Assembly: GCA_934047225.1 (NCBI GenBank)
Contig: CAKOHE010000030.1
Span: forward strand, 310,001 to 374,000
Source of the DNA: Ypsolopha sequella
Lineage: Eukaryota > Arthropoda > Insecta > Lepidoptera > Ypsolophidae
DNA length: 64,000 nt
Direction of reading: 5' to 3'
Positions 9,238 through 20,664 of this stretch are shown piece by piece (the first letter of the stretch is position 1; the number at the start of each line of letters is the position of its first letter). Under the pieces are notes generated by a model. That model searched no databases, was not told the origin of the DNA, and saw nothing but the letters and a program-made list of their open reading frames with translations. The position numbers were made by a program, and so were the translations under genes.

Positions 9238-11748
9238 TGGGACTAAATAAAAAATTGGGTGATGGGACGAAATTTGATAGCCAAATTTATAACGTAAATG
9301 CGCCCAAGTCCGACCAATCACGCCCTTTTTTCAAATAAACCGTCCAAACATAAACGTAAACTGATTTATAAACTATATATATAGCTTACTTTAAACCTTA
9401 TTGTTGAGACTTTCATTATAAAGTATAATTATCAATATTTATGTTGTCAGAGTATACAAAAAAAAATATTATTAATATGTTTGACTGTCCTTCTTAAAAG
9501 CTCCAGTTACCGACCGCTTAGTTGAAGTTTTCCTGATACCGTCCAGCAAGTAACCCGTTTCCGACCACCATTCAAAAAATTGCCAAAAATGCCATTATCT
9601 CATAAAAATGTGGTCAAAAGTTACTGGAGATATCAAAATGTATAGATGGTTTTTTTCAATTAATCATTTTTGTTAATTTAGGCTTTAATTAACTTTTATT
9701 AAAGTATATATTTTACATTTTTTCATGTTCGTCGCTATCAATATAAACATCATATGTTTGGCCAAATGTATTTTATCTTATTTCAATATGTTAATAAAAT
9801 ATTGTTTGTATAATACCGTTTAACGGCTTTTTTATTATTTGTATGTTGTATTTAACATAGATATAAACACTTCATTAAATAGTTATAGGTGCTATATTTG
9901 ACCCCTCAGTGGGGTCGTCATCAGGATTTTAAAAACCATGATTTAAAATATACTTTTTTATATTTTTATGTCAATAGATGCCAGCAGTTTTCTAACTTCA
10001 AACGCCTATATATGTCGTATGATATTTTTCTTTTCGTCTATAACTATTCAATCAAGTTTTTATGTTATTTTACTTATTTTTTCGATTTTTTCTTTATTTT
10101 TAAACTGTGATTAGATATAATGGTGATTTTTTTTCTTTTTGAGTAATTAATGAATGAAATTCGTAACTTCTAAGAATTCAAAGATAAAGAAAAGGTTAAG
10201 AGCTTGTACTTTATTTATAAAATTTTGAAATTAAAATAATTACAGTCCTAGCTAATAAGAAGTTTGAAAACATCGTCTTCATTTTCAATAAGTTTAACTT
10301 GCTTTACAAATTTTTTTTTTCAATTTCTGTGGCAATTTTTTTCTTAGGTTTAGGTTTATCTATCTTGTTTCTATAATGTTACAGAATACATGGAATAAAT
10401 TGTTTCATTTTTAGGAACTATTTTGCCAACTTTATAATTGTGGTCGAGCTTTAAAATTACTGAATAATTAATTCCATATTTAACTTGACATTCTTTTCTT
10501 TCGTTTGGTGAGGTTTTTCGATTTTCCTTTAAACTGAAACTGAAAAGATTCCACAATTGTTTTTATAAACTGCTATTTTCATAGCAGTTTGGTTCTTGTT
10601 GTGTAATGTGTTGTTTTATTTCAATTCCAGTTTATTTATTTTTTTGTGACACTTGTTCCTGAGGCCATACTAAAATAAATTCATGACAGGTGTTACTTTG
10701 TTGCTCATTATTTGTATTTTTCTATACAAACACACTCTTTTTGAGCACCGTACATTTTTTGCAAGTACTTTAAAATTTTGTCTTGATACACAAATGGATG
10801 ACCAGACTCCGGTTTATGGTATATTTATTGTGGTCGGTAACAAGCAAAACTGAATTTATCACCACTCATTACCGTCCAATTACAATAATTATGTGTTTTA
10901 ATTATTTATCTAATGTGATGAAAAAAAAGAGTGAGCTTTATAGAAATTTAAAGACATATATAGTCATTAAAAATTTTATAATAATATCTCAGATGTCAAT
11001 TTTTAATATAAAATAACTTTTTAAAACCATTAACGTACATTTAATATCCCAATAAATTTGAGAAAGAACGGAATGTTTTAAGTAAATTATGACTCAATCT
11101 AAAAGTCTAAACTTAGGACGGAATCAGGATATTAAGCAAATGTATTTGTCACAAAAATATGTGTATATTCAAATTATAGTTGTTATCCACAATTTATAAT
11201 GAAAATTAACAAAAGTCTGAAGGTCTATAAAACACCTGATACCGTCCACTGTACGGTATCTGGAAACAATCGTTTTACTGGATCTCCTGATTCCGACCGA
11301 AATAGAAAAGATGATAAGACTATTAATATTTTATCAATCCTGAAAAATCTTGCATTTATATATGAACGGAACCCTAAATTACATAAAAAAATATGTCAGT
11401 TTTACCAAAATATGCAGAATCGAACAAAAAATTAAAAACAACCTCCACAAACTTTTTACGTTCCGCAAAGCTCGACTTCAAACTAAACCGATGCTCAGTG
11501 ACAATAAAATTAATAACAAAATTAAACGTAGCGGAAATTAGAACCAATCATGATTCATCGGTAATTTAAGAATTGGCCTATAAGAGACGAGCAATTGTTC
11601 ACTTATTTGACGCGGGATATTGTTACAAATTTCAAAAATACTGGGCGGTCGCATACAGGAGCCTAGTCGGACAACGGTGCCGATACGTTAGTATTGAAAA
11701 AACTTATTACAGTTTTTTAATGTAGAAAAGTAGTTGTAGCTAAACGAA
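9238..11748. other. AT-rich interval inside the rosa-like element
   Basis: No gene is supported. Some 2.5 kb lies between the transposase stop and the right TIR, where under 200 bp would be usual. The start repeats GGTGATGGGAC twice (9233-9243 and 9263-9273). Short CCGACC/CCGTCC motifs recur through it (for example near 9303, 9509, 9539, 9564, 10873, 11243, 11295) against a very AT-rich background. It probably holds a nested element whose ends I could not fix. Confidence 0.45.
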
Positions 11749-11778
11749 ATAGGGTCATTACTTTTGCGCCACCCAGTA
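11749..11778 (-). repeat. Right TIR of the rosa-like element
   Basis: Inverted partner of 3081-3110, ending GCGCCACCCAGTA. It shows that everything between the two ends belongs to one original insertion plus later nested elements. Confidence 0.85.
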
Positions 11779-12227
11779 TTACATCAAAGTTGTAGAAATA
11801 TGCTTAAATAAAATAAATAATACTAAAATCGTAAATATTTCGGTGTTTTAACGGAATCAATTTGAACAGCTATTCGCTTTGTTGTTATCTCTTACATACG
11901 CATCACAATTCATGTACGTTAAAGTAGGAAAGAAGACAAGCAACAAGAACATAGTACAAAAAGTTCTAATGGAGTCGCCTTTTATAAATATTTCTTTTTA
12001 TTCTTTGATTTATTTTTAAATATCATTTAATGCAGATATAAGCAGTTAATTTATATTTCTCAAAAATAAATTCAAATGTTATCATTTCATACAATAAAGT
12101 TAGACAAGCTAGTAAGTATTTCATCCTGGAGAGCTATTTCAAGTTACCAGTAAGTTTTTCTTTAAGTGTCTAGTAAATTAGTATGAAATTCATGTTTATT
12201 TTTAAAACCATCCGATACTATGACGTT

Positions 12228-12545
12228 AGGGATGTGCTTCGACATTCTTTGAATTTGACATAGTTAAGTCCCTGACACTAGGGATGGGCCTTGTCATTTT
12301 TGAATTCGAAATAATGATGTCCCCGAGTTTGTTGTGATGCCCATAACATTAGAGATGTGCTTTGCATTATTTGACTTTGAAATAGTGATGTCTCTGACAC
12401 AAGAGATGTACTTGTCACTAGGGATGTGCCATTCATAGTGATGTGCCTGGCACTAAGGATGTACCCGACACTAGGGATGTGCCTGAAATTGCGGTTGTTC
12501 TTGACAGTAGGGACGTCCCTGGCAGTCCTGACACTAGGACCATCA
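12228..12545. repeat. Degenerate CACTAGGGATGTGC tandem block
   Basis: The core GACACTAGGGATGTGC and variants (ACACAAGAGATGTAC, CACTAAGGATGTACC) recur about a dozen times at irregular spacing. They give spurious repetitive open frames on both strands. Confidence 0.6.
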
Positions 12546-13234
12546 CACATCATCACATACCTAGGTATGTACCAACAAATATCGGCCAAAATATTTTTCG
12601 CCAAAATATTCTTTCGGGCATATCTTCGGAACGAAAGGTGGTAGACCCTTAAGGCTGGAGCACAATGTGTAAAGTTTTTTTTTTTATATCAAATCTTAAT
12701 CGCCCCATATCTCCTAAACGGCTTAAGCTAGAACCATGTTCATGCTAATTTAAGAAAAGGGCTTGATGAGATTTACGCATAAAAAATTTAAAAAAAAAGA
12801 AAATTGATTATTTTTTTTGGCAAAATTTTGGTTGACCATACATACCTTATTGACGGTTGGTGGTAAAGACTCCGGGTTTAAAGTATAATGAATGGTTAAA
12901 AAATTGATGCCCACACCAAAGATCTTTAATCATGTGTATGATTTGACTAAGGCTGTAATTGAAAAGTTTGTCGATGTCCGTCTACATTACATATGCAAAA
13001 AAGATAATGTTGAAAAAAGTACACTTCGAAAAGACAAGTACATAATTAGTTAAATTTGTTCCAAGGCACTTAATTATCTAATAAATAAGTTTTTGTGTCA
13101 CAATTTCGGTCTTATTTCTCTTGATGACGTAAGATTCACATGTTAAATATTATTTATGAAATGTAAATTTCACAGTAGTACAAAATAAACAATGCACCTC
13201 CGTAATATTTGCAATTCTTTGTAAATACGTTTAC

Positions 13235-13271
13235 AAGATATTGCATTGATTTAGAATCAATGCAATATCTT
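13235..13271. repeat. Perfect 17-bp-arm hairpin
   Basis: AAGATATTGCATTGATT is followed by the 3-base loop TAG and the exact reverse complement. It could be a small palindrome left by a transposon end. No terminator role is claimed in this eukaryotic context. Confidence 0.85.
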
Positions 13272-13628
13272 ATTAGGTAGCTTTTTATACTTACAACCGA
13301 ATATTGCCGAAATGCATTATTTATTTCGTTCTACTGTATGTTGTTTTACAGTAGGTAAACTTTTCTTAAAAAACATCACAAACATCTTAAAATCCATCCA
13401 GTGGTTATTATTCCCGAATGATGTATCTAATAATATTCCATAACATTTGTGTGATATATCAAGCTCCTATCTAATCCAATATTTTAGTTTATTTCATATT
13501 AATAATTTACTTTTGCAGCGCCCTCTAGTGACAAGTACAAATGAATAAATCTGCTTCGATCACAGACTCTGGTTATATTAAACAAACATATTATATATCC
13601 ACATAGCTAAAAGCTACATGCATTCATA

Positions 13629-13688
13629 TTACATACAAACAGTCATACATACATACATATATGTATGTATGATTGTTTGTATGTAGTA
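13629..13688. repeat. CATACATA/TATGTATG palindrome
   Basis: Arms TACATACAAACAGTCATACA and its near reverse complement meet at a CATATATG centre. Probably a MITE or a folded microsatellite. Confidence 0.7.
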
Positions 13689-14307
13689 CATACCTTAAAT
13701 ATAAATAATAAATTACATCTTCTTTGTTCCGTCATCATCGTCATTAGTGGATAAAATAAACGAAGTGCGATTCCATTCCTTTTATAGTCCTAAAACTTAC
13801 TTTGCCTGTTTCAACAATAATACGTCGTAAATCGACAATATGATGGAATCCGTTTTCTACCTTAAAGCATTAGCATCAAGGTGAAAGATATAAAAATAAT
13901 AATCATTGGAGCTCTATATTCGCTGGCTGGTCGATATGGTTTTACGACTTTTTGTGAGCTACGGAAGCAACATGGAATTTTTGCTTACATCGATCGTGGA
14001 AAACAAATCTTATGCCAGAGCGGACAAGGTCTATTTACGAAAAATCCTTACGTGGCTCTTATGTTATTGTTGTTTTGTTTCGATGTATAGATGTAACCAC
14101 AAACTTGGACCATGATTTAGAACTGTCTATATATGGAGTAAGACATCTAGGGCTATGGAATATCATTGGCTAGAGACTATAACCAGCAACTTTCAGCCTC
14201 TGTGTCAAAGATTGATATTATTTTAAGGATTCTAATGTATTTTGTTATATTTAAAGCTCTAAATGTGTGCTTTATGTGTTTTTTTGTAAGAGGCATTGAA
14301 TAAAGTT

Positions 14308-14332
14308 TTTATCTATCTATCTATCTATCTAT
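14308..14332. repeat. TATC microsatellite ending a retroposon tail
   Basis: About six ATCT units follow TTGAATAAAGTTTTT, an arrangement typical of the 3' end of insect LINEs or SINEs that end in a simple repeat. Confidence 0.6.
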
Positions 14333-14949
14333 AATTATTACATGACGACATAATCTGTTACTAGTTTAATAAATCACTTACAACATCTGCAATAGAGTCA
14401 TTTAAAAAGAAAAAAATATTCAATTAGTCCATTTATCCCACCTTACATAGACTGGGTGCCATTGCAAAACTCTTCGAAAGACTTAAATACCTTAATGATA
14501 TTTTCCTTTGCAACGTTATAACAATGTTTAACAGTACCTCAAAGATTACCCAATATAACTTTGCTGGTCTTTAAAACCTTATGCTCCTTACAGAGATGCA
14601 TAATTCCCGTGTCTCAGTGACAAATGAAAGATTTTCTTTGTTATTGTTCAATGTTCATCCCGTTGCATCATCGTGGGATATTTGACGGTAAACGAAAGAT
14701 GACAACTGACGGGACCCCATGAGAACTACCTATTTCATATTTGTGGTTTTTGCGACATATTGATTGATTCACCAAGAACTTTGACAAGTGGACGGAGTAT
14801 GTATAAAGAACGAGTAAAAGCTTTCAAAATGCGTATGTTGTTCTAAATTAAGTAATTTACATCCTGGTCGCATCGATTCAATACATCAGCGGCTTGCGAT
14901 TCGACTATGCGACACAGATTTAAATGAACGTGGAATGTATTATTGTGTA

Positions 14950-15181
14950 TGTAGATCTTAGAGTGGACTGTAGTATGTAGATGCTGGGACGAATGGTTTG
15001 TAGAAGCAGAAGCTGAATTAAACACCAAGACTTTACTAGGTTGAAGAATACTATATTGAGCAAATAGATACAGAGAGCACACACGTACGGATGGTACCAA
15101 ATTATAAAATGTTATGTGTCAGATAACTGTAAACTGACAAGTGAGTTGAATGAACTTATTTTTAAGTTGGTGTTGCCAACA
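14950..15181 (-). repeat. BEL-1 3' LTR
   Basis: 232 bp, starting TGTAGATCTTAGAG and ending GTTGCCAACA on plus. Most of it is repeated in the interrupted copy at 50314-50479 plus 52771-52849. Small indels separate the copies, so this element is older than Gypsy-1. Confidence 0.85.
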
Positions 15182-15200
15182 TGCTGGGGGGGGCTTTGAA
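15182..15200 (-). promoter_or_regulatory. BEL-1 polypurine tract
   Basis: On the minus strand a run with AAAGCCCCCCCCAGCA precedes the 3' LTR. The tract is C-rich here rather than purine-rich on the coding strand, so its placement is less certain than in the other elements. Confidence 0.3.
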
Positions 15201-15671
15201 GCCAAAGAACCAAAATAAAATATCAACTAATTGAAAGAGTTACATACATTAACAACCAGCATCTTGGTATTACAAAGCTTATCTTTATTATATAACTTAA
15301 CATTTGAAGTTTTATTTTTACTATTTACTTTTTACAATATTTTGAATGTAATTATTTATAAAACACAAAGCAAAACCTGTATCTAACTTTTATTTTTACT
15401 TAGAATAACATCTTTGAATTTAATTATGGAACACAAAACAATATCCTTATCAGCAACAGCCTTTATCAGATTTTTATGTTTGAGAAAGCAACACATTTCC
15501 ATGTATCAACATAATAATATAAAGCGAAATACACATCTGCCTTATTACTTAACAAAAACTTTGCTTAGAAAAATAAGAAACATCGGTAGTTGCAACATAA
15601 AAGAATCTTAACTAATAACACACTATTTCTTAGTTTGCTTATTAATAATTATTTTAGTAACTTATTTTAAC

Positions 15672-16152
15672 TTATTCTAAAGGTAGCACACAAATACCAG
15701 ATAATGACCTTTTATACACTTTTTTACTAGGTGTAATTACTTCAACAACACGAACTTTTTCATCTTGGCCTGGGTACACTTTAATAATTCTGGCCATAGG
15801 CCACGATAGGGGAGGAGAGTTAGGCTCTCTCATTATTACCAAAGCTCCCACTTTTACATTAGGTACACTGTATCGCCATTTGGGTTGAGACTGCAACACA
15901 TTGAGGTAATATTTATGCCATACATTCCAAAAATGTCTCCTAGCTTTGTTACAAATATCCCAGAATTTTAATCTATTGTTAGGGATTTCAGTTGTGTTTA
16001 TTTCAGGGTATGAGGTCAAAGCAGTGCCTTTCAAAAAGTGCCCTGGTGACAGGTAACTAAAGTCATTTATATCATTGACCGTTACAGGCAATAACGGTCT
16101 TGAATTTAAGACAGCTTCAATTTGACATAGAATTGTGTTAAGCTGTTCATAT
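15672..16152 (-). pseudogene. BEL-1 integrase C-terminal part
   Basis: Resumes the integrase after the P-like insertion: LTYEQLNTILCQIEAVLNSRPL, the conserved BEL post-catalytic helix, then LSPGHFLKGTAL and a C-terminal domain (NVKVGALVIMREPN, SWPMARIIKVYPGQDEKVRVVEV). This domain holds DNA and stabilises the multimer. The stop at 15672 is the end of the polyprotein, about 490 bases before the LTR. The region between shows no further gene. Confidence 0.85.
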
Positions 16153-16599
16153 GTTAAAATCATGGATGTATACGTAAACTGGATTGAGCACTGAAGGATG
16201 TTACGCGTAGAAAAATAGACTCTATTTCATACAGTTAAAAGTTATTTTATTATGACACAACCAACTAGAGAAAACGTGCCGAGCGGGACAACACACAGTC
16301 GATGCCTGTGTCCTACTCGCACAGTTGCCATCACAAAAAAAAACAAATTGCGATGGTAGGCTTGAGTTTTTCACGATTTAGTTTTTCAACGACTTTATAG
16401 TATTTAGCTTTTAGTAAATACTTTTTTTTAACCGACTTGAAAAAAAGAGGAGGATCTCAATTCAACTGTATTTTTTTTGGGTATGTTATTCCTTATCTCC
16501 GTCAATTCTGAACTGAATTGAATGATTCTTTTTTTGTTTGGAAAAATTTCCTTTGAGGTAGGTCCCATTTTAAGATTGACCATGATCTGATGAAAGTTT

Positions 16600-17100
16600 T
16601 CAGAGATAGGCAGTGGAACGCCTCAGAAAGTAACAGCGTACCACTTGATATTAAGGAAATCGCTCTGTACTACGATGTTGATCGCAGAGTATTACTTGGA
16701 AATTGTCAATCTTCCACCTGACCTTCGATCCTGGTCTTATTAAGTCATTACCATAGAACTCTTTAACGAATGAGAGCACTTACCTCGAGATTGCGGCAAT
16801 CACTTTGGTAGGGTGCTGATTGTCGGGCATTTCTTGGAAATTATCAGAATACCCACCTGACCTTCCATCCTGGCTTCACCACCATAGAACTCCTTAACGG
16901 ACGACAGCATACCACTCAAGGTTAAGGCAATCGCTTTGTATTAGGATAGTGATTGCCGAGTACTACTTGTAAATTGTAATTTCTCCACCTGAACTTTGAT
17001 CTTAGCCTCATTACCATAGAACTCCTCAACGGGTGACAGCACATAACTTGAGATTACGGCAATCAGTTTGTATTAGGGTGCTGATTACAGGGTATTTATT
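16600..17100. repeat. Tandem repeat, about 140-bp unit, 3-4 copies
   Basis: The sequence CCATAGAACTC.TTAACG followed by GACAGCA, then GGCAATC..TTTGTATTAGGGTGCTGATT and CCACCTGACCTT, recurs at about 140-bp spacing with divergence. It follows a TAACCGACTTGAAAAAAAGAGG start that is a frequent lepidopteran repeat signature. Confidence 0.7.
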
Positions 17101-17184
17101 AAATATAACCAATTATTACTTGTCCTTCGTTTTATATCAACAGCGCGTTTACAAGAACTATCCACATTACACAATTTGACCTGT

Positions 17185-17572
17185 CAACACTAAAAATGTA
17201 AAATAATAAACTTTTAACAAAAAATAGTAACCGACTTTAAATGTAACTGCAGCCATTCGCAAAAAAGTTGAAAATAATTATAAAATGACCGATGGTACTG
17301 AAATAACACTTTTTCCGACTTCTTTGTTCCTGAAAAATATGTTCTTTAAAAGTGACCGCGTTCCCTTGGTTATAGCAACACAGAAACCAATATAAGAGCG
17401 CCGACTTCTAAAGAACATATTTTTTAGGAAGAAAGAAGGCGGAAAAAGTGTTATTTCGGTACCATCTGTCATTTTATAATTATTTTAAGCTTTTTAGCGA
17501 ATGGCTGCAGTTACATTTGAAGTCCGTCACTATTTTTTTGTTAGGTTTATTTATGTTTTACATTTAGTTTTA
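17185..17572. mobile_element. Long-hairpin MITE
   Basis: Two arms of about 170 bp are near-perfect inverted copies (AACAAAAAATAGT, ATGTAACTGCAGCCATTCGC, AAATAACACTTTTTCC, AAGAACATATTTTT) around a loop of about 50 bp near 17362-17400. It lies inside P-2. No protein is encoded. The minus ORF at 17278-17472 is a by-product of the fold. Confidence 0.85.
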
Positions 17573-17714
17573 TCCGTAAATGTAAGATCAATCATTCCTT
17601 AATAAAGTTGGGATTATTCTTATGCTTGCAAACTGGTAACCCTTTTATCTAAAAATGGCGCCACGGCCGTGACGTTTGAAAACAAAATTGTAAAATTAAT
17701 AATTTTTTGCAAAA

Positions 17715-18001
17715 ATGGTTAAAGCATGCAGCGTGAAGGGCTGCAGAAGCCAAATTTTTGGGAATTGTGGGATATCGTTTCATAGGTAAGGCATAATTAC
17801 AACGTTTTCTCGGAGAAATGATACATGTTTACATTGATACCGCTAGAGTAACCATGATATTGGGTTTTACATTACAGTCTTCCAAAAACTGAAAATATCC
17901 GAAGAAAATGGTTAGAAGTTTTAGGAAACGAAGTAAAGTGCAAAAATCCAGTAGTCTGCAGCCGCTATTTCAAAGCAGAAGACTTTAAACCAATAAAATA
18001 A
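17715..18001 (+). pseudogene. THAP-domain transposase fragment, two exons
   Basis: Exon 1 (17715-17785) starts MVKACSVKGCRSQIF and reaches GISFH at a GTAAGG donor. After a 92-bp intron with a TTACAG acceptor, exon 2 (17878-18001) reads LPKTENIRRKWLEVLG, then VVCSRYFKAEDFKPIK and a stop. C-x4-C, the invariant Pro, Trp and the final CS..F..DF are all THAP landmarks. The usual His zinc ligand before Phe is Tyr here, which would weaken zinc binding. The frame ends at the domain boundary, so only the DNA-binding head of a P-type transposase is encoded. Splicing is inferred. Confidence 0.75.
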
Positions 18002-18109
18002 ATGTTTTGAATACGGTTTTTACTACCTACGTGGTCTCAATCAATTATTTTTAAATATGGTTACCCTACTTAGACAGAAATGAAATTATCTAGTATGACT
18101 TCTCGTTCT

Positions 18110-18771
18110 TCACGTTTTTTGAAACAAGTACTCAGTCCGGTTAGGGTATAGGTTCGTGGTTAAAATATAGTTTTGAATAATCCGTTTTAAATGAAATTTC
18201 ATACTTTTTACCGCTGACTCTGCCAACCCTGCGAACACCGGTAAGTATGTAGGGACAAAGTGAAATGATATACCTTGCTGTACTGCATAATTTTGTACCA
18301 GTGTTCGATGTTCTTGTGAGGATTGTAATTCATACAGTTGTACTAATTCGTTCCTTGCCCCCTTGAAGCAACCTGCATTGTCACAAAACACGTCTGTAGG
18401 TAAGCCTCTTCGCGCTATGAAGCGTTTAAAACAAGCAAGGAACTTAAGTCCGAAGAAAGCTCGAGGTGTATGGCTTTTGTAACAAAACATACAAAAACAC
18501 ATATATAACCTTTGGTCTGTATAGCTCGTCTCACACGTGAATTCTTAACCTGCACAGGTCCCGCAAAGTCCAGACCTATCTTTTGAAATGGCCGGCAGGC
18601 TGTTACTCTTTGAGGTGGCAAGGAACCCATTAGTTGATTTGCACACGGAGCTTTGATTCGAAAACATAGCAAGCATTTGTTTACAATCTTTTTGACATGT
18701 CTATGACCATTTACAAGCCAGTAATTTTGATTAATGCTAGACAGCAATAACTTGGGTGCAGCATGTAACAA
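18110..18771 (-). pseudogene. BEL-1 integrase, zinc and catalytic domains
   Basis: Two overlapping frames give one integrase. From 18771 the zinc-binding region reads INQNYWLVNGHRHVKKIVNK with CLLCF, then LPPQRVTACRPFQKIGLDFAGP with the first catalytic Asp. Near 18490 the frame shifts, and the second frame carries GLPTDVFCDNAGCFKGARNE with the second Asp and PVFAGLAESAVKSMKFHLK with the Glu. The frame runs on past 18166 only into the P-2 end. Frameshift plus insertion make it inactive. Confidence 0.8.
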
Positions 18772-18997
18772 TCTGACGTGTTCATGGTAAATTATTAAAT
18801 CAGTGATTCGAGATTGCTTCGGTAATATAATAGGATGTTTTTGTGAAAATGAAACATTCGCATTTTCGATTCTACCACCTACTCTTAATATGTTTTCGTT
18901 ATCCAGAAAGGGGTGCAGAGGCCTTAACGAAGAACCTTAAACATTTTCCTCATTTGACATCAAACAATTAATCGCGTGTTTGAAATGAATGCCTTGT
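18772..18997 (-). pseudogene. BEL-1 RNase H to integrase linker, degraded
   Basis: Between the RNase H frame and the integrase zinc domain no single frame stays open. Short matches to the usual BEL linker are readable in pieces (RVGGRIENANVSF-like around 18880-18840), with intervening stops. Confidence 0.5.
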
Positions 18998-20664
18998 TCA
19001 TACTGTATAATTTTCTTTAAAGAATTTATTTAACTCGAGAGAAGATAACGCGGTTCCTATTTTTCGAGTATTTTTATTTCTTAAATTGTGACAAAACCTG
19101 AGCACATACGCCATAACTCTTGTCATTTTGTTTAAATCCGAAAATTTGTCGAGGAACTGATAAACATTATCTTCCTTTCGTGTAATTAATGTTACCTTAG
19201 GGTGAGCAAACGCAGCCTCCTTCTTCATCTCGGGCAGTTGTTCTGAATCCGGTAAGGCAAGTTGATTGTTTTTAATGTCGTACTTACTGTTCAGTAGAAA
19301 ATCTGGACCCTGCCACCATAACTTACAGTGAATGAGCTCTTCTGGGTTAGCCCCTCTGCTGATATAATCTGCTGGATTCTCGTTGCTGGTTACATAAAGC
19401 CAGTACCACCTTGAAGTTTGCTCTTGAATCACCTTGACTCTATTGGCGACATATGCTTGAAGCTTCATTGGCTCTGTCGCTAGCCAAGCAAGTGCAATTT
19501 GAGAGTCTGAGTATAAATAAACACCCTGTATAAGAGTTTTTAGGCTTAGCGTATTGTACACTCTATTCATAAGCTTTGTTAATAGAAGCTCTAACCTTGG
19601 AATTGTAAGTGCATCCTTATTACGTGGGTTAATTCGAGATTTAGAGCAGAGTAAAGTAAGCGAAGCCTTCCCTGTATTGTTGAGCACCCGGAGATAGATA
19701 CAACATCCGTAACCTGTTGTGCTTGAAGCATCAGAAAACCCGATGAGTTGCACAGCGGTTACATTTTTTGAAATATTTATGTTTCTATCAATATGTAGCG
19801 GTTGCATGTTTGACAGTTACTGAGCAAATCCTAACCATTCAAGCCTTAAAGCTTCTGGTGGAATATCATTCCACCCTATTTTCTCTGGCCATAGTTTCTG
19901 CATAAACTCTTTAGCTTTTACTATCACAGGTGACATGAAACCTAACAGGTCAAAAAACTTTGAAATGTAACTTAATATTTGTCTTTTATTTGGGTACTCT
20001 AAATTAAAAGCTTCTGGGCAAGAAAATATAAAGCAGTCTTTTCTAACGTTTAGTGTTATTCCTAATGTTTTTATTAGATAAGCATCATTCTTTTGAAGAC
20101 TAAATTCTTCAAATTGTTGTTTATCTGGGGAAATGCCATCTAAAACCTGTTCAGAATTTGACGCCCATTTATGAGCTTGAAAACTCCCTTTACTTAGCAA
20201 TTCGCATAATTGACGTTTAGCCTCGATGATAACATTCAAATCAGAGTGAGAATAGCAAGCGTCATCCACATATGTGCAGTTATTTAAAATGTAAGAAGCT
20301 AATGGGAATTCTTCTTTGTATCTGATTGCAAGTTCGTGTAAGCATCGAGTAGCTAGAAAGCTTGAGCTTTTTTGGCCGTATGTAACTGTATCTAATTGTA
20401 TGCATTTTATTGGCTCGTTGATATCATTTCTCCACAAAATATTTTGTAAACCTGCATGTTTTGGGTTCACAGTAATGCAACGAAACATTTGACAAGTATC
20501 AGTGGTAAAAGTATACTTTCCCAATCTAAATAAAAGCATGATATCAAACAGTTCTTTTTGTACCGGAGCTCCATTAAGTAACATGTCGTTAAGGGTCAAT
20601 TTTTTGTCGGTTCGCATATTTGCACCAAAAACTACTCTAGTTTTTGTTGTTTTGCTATTTTCAT
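18998..20664 (-). pseudogene. BEL-1 reverse transcriptase and RNase H
   Basis: Starts inside RT at NENSKTTKTRVVFGANMR just after the Academ-like insertion. It continues through QLDTVTYGQKSSSFLATRCL and the catalytic CTYVDDACYS (YVDD box), then the connection domain ending LRLEWLGFAQ. A TAA near 19815 interrupts, in the same frame. Downstream is RNase H: LIGFSDASSTTGYGCCIYL, TIPRLELLL with the Glu, and LYSDSQIALAWL with the Asp, then SNENPADYISRG. One in-frame stop and the upstream insertion are the only breaks here. Confidence 0.9.

Larger units (their letters stand above)
3081..11778 (+). mobile_element. rosa-like (DD41D) mariner element, interrupted
   Basis: The left end begins TACTGGGTGGCGCAAAAGTA at 3081 and its reverse complement ends at 11778. 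The inverted match continues to 30 bp with two mismatches (3081-3110 and 11749-11778), and TA flanks the ends as expected for Tc1/mariner. Inside lies a transposase gene cut by a complete Gypsy element (3329-8268). After the transposase stop a further 2.5 kb of AT-rich DNA precedes the right TIR. That is far more than this family needs, so another undefined insertion probably sits there. The element is non-functional in this state. Confidence 0.85.
11779..14949. other. Gene-poor AT-rich interval
   Basis: No convincing coding sequence. It contains the separately listed degenerate tandem repeats, two perfect or near-perfect hairpins and a TATC microsatellite that ends a probable LINE or SINE tail. 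The frames around 13881-14115 and 12426-12652 show no domain. Confidence 0.45.
16161..18158 (+). mobile_element. P-like transposon with THAP gene remnant (P-2)
   Basis: Splits BEL-1 integrase. The exact 8-bp duplication GTTAAAAT lies at 16153-16160 and 18159-18166. Removing the block restores the integrase reading through ILTYEQLN. Ends pair as CATGGATGTATACGTAAACTGG against the reverse complement of the right end (CACGAACCTATACCCTAACCGG), imperfect but clearly related over about 33 bp. It contains a tandem repeat block, a hairpin MITE and a two-exon THAP gene remnant. At 2.0 kb it is internally deleted relative to an autonomous P element. Confidence 0.85.

Noticed and set aside
14843..15100. 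Small secreted-type protein on minus
   Set aside because: The frame lies largely within the BEL-1 3' LTR and recurs in the other LTR copy; no domain.
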